From: Sympetrum striolatum
Taxonomy: Eukaryota > Arthropoda > Insecta > Odonata > Libellulidae
Length of the DNA stretch: 64,000 nucleotides
NCBI GenBank assembly: GCA_947579665.1
Contig: OX388352.1
Span: 33,226,216-33,290,215 of the forward strand
Direction of reading: 5' to 3'
The translations under genes and the position numbers were made by a program. The notes beneath the pieces were generated by a model. It made no database searches and was not told the DNA's origin. It saw only the letters and a list, made by a program, of their open reading frames with translations. Every line of letters starts with the position of its first letter. The first letter of the stretch is position 1. Positions 63,561 to 64,000 of this stretch are shown one piece after another.

Positions 63561-64000
63561 ATATCTTTTTGTGGGCGTATAAGTGAATTCTATTTTCTAG
63601 TTTTTTCAGTGTTTTTATCTGAAAAAAAGAATGCGAATTAGGTTAACTAATGCTTTTGATGTATAAGCACGCAATTAAACAAGAAAATCTGTTCTCTTCC
63701 ATCCTTTGTAAGAATTTTCATGAACGAACAGATGCATTGGGAGACTAATAAAATTCACAATAACGACTTTATTCAACGGGGAGTCTCATACGTCTCATTT
63801 TAAATCTAACCCTACTTAGTAAAGTCTTCCAATAAAGGGATTTCAGCGATAGGGCAAAAGGAAAGGTAAAAATAGGAAATATTTTGTATTTTTATAAAAA
63901 ACCTCGGTTAGCACTTAGGAAAAAAACCTGCGTGGAGAGCCCACGGTTAGAGAAGCGTGAAAAACCTGCGAAACCTACTGATAGTTGCAACTAAACTTTT
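63561..64000. other. Anonymous AT-rich stretch to the window edge
   Basis: No supported feature. Confidence 0.35.

Overview
This window looks like repeat-rich nuclear DNA from an animal, most likely an arthropod. It is AT-rich. It carries tRNA-derived SINEs, non-LTR reverse-transcriptase fragments of a type common in insects, piggyBac-type and hAT-type DNA transposons, and Penelope-like fold-back ends. I found no complete protein-coding gene, no intact functional tRNA or rRNA gene, no operon structure and no prokaryotic feature. The long stretches between repeats read as intergenic or intronic DNA. I cannot name the species from sequence alone.

Layout, 0-19 kb. A tRNA-type SINE at 0.7 kb sits in a fold-back. 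A LINE fragment lies at 3.9-4.3 kb and a tRNA-like insertion at 5.2 kb. From 6.6 to 10.9 kb, and again at 14.5-16.2 kb and 34.5-36.1 kb, there are five copies of a composite repeat. Each copy is built from roughly 150-180 bp modules, and nearly every module carries one antisense pol III B-box-like motif (form RTCGAACC). Copies share a start (ACGAGTAAAATGTAGCTTGC and variants) and an end (GAATCCGGAGAAGC and variants), and tend to abut TA-rich microsatellites. I know of no named family with this architecture, so it is the main candidate novelty.

19.6-24.8 kb is a nest of transposons. Three fold-back elements carry a hammerhead-ribozyme-like core at or near the hairpin apex. Next comes a 2.9 kb piggyBac-type element (TTAA target duplication, CCCTTG termini). 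It has unusually long inverted arms of about 0.76 and 0.94 kb around a decayed 3' half of a transposase gene. A 272 bp hAT-type MITE follows.

28.5-29.0 kb is a GC- and CpG-richer island that could be a promoter or first exon. A 20 bp tandem repeat lies at 29.4 kb. The 41.4-43.0 kb segment is a probable 1.65 kb hAT-type non-autonomous element. 45.4-46.8 kb holds two SINEs, a reverse-transcriptase remnant and a partial SINE. 51.8-52.2 kb holds another reverse-transcriptase remnant. 63.5 kb has the cleanest isolated hammerhead-like motif. The rest is anonymous AT-rich sequence.

There is no gene pathway to describe. The biology visible here is retroposition (SINEs, LINEs, Penelope-like ends), DNA transposition (piggyBac, hAT) and tandem amplification of a B-box-bearing monomer. 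Everything was read by eye: boundaries are approximate, to a few bases for elements with target duplications and tens of bases elsewhere. Identity statements are estimates.
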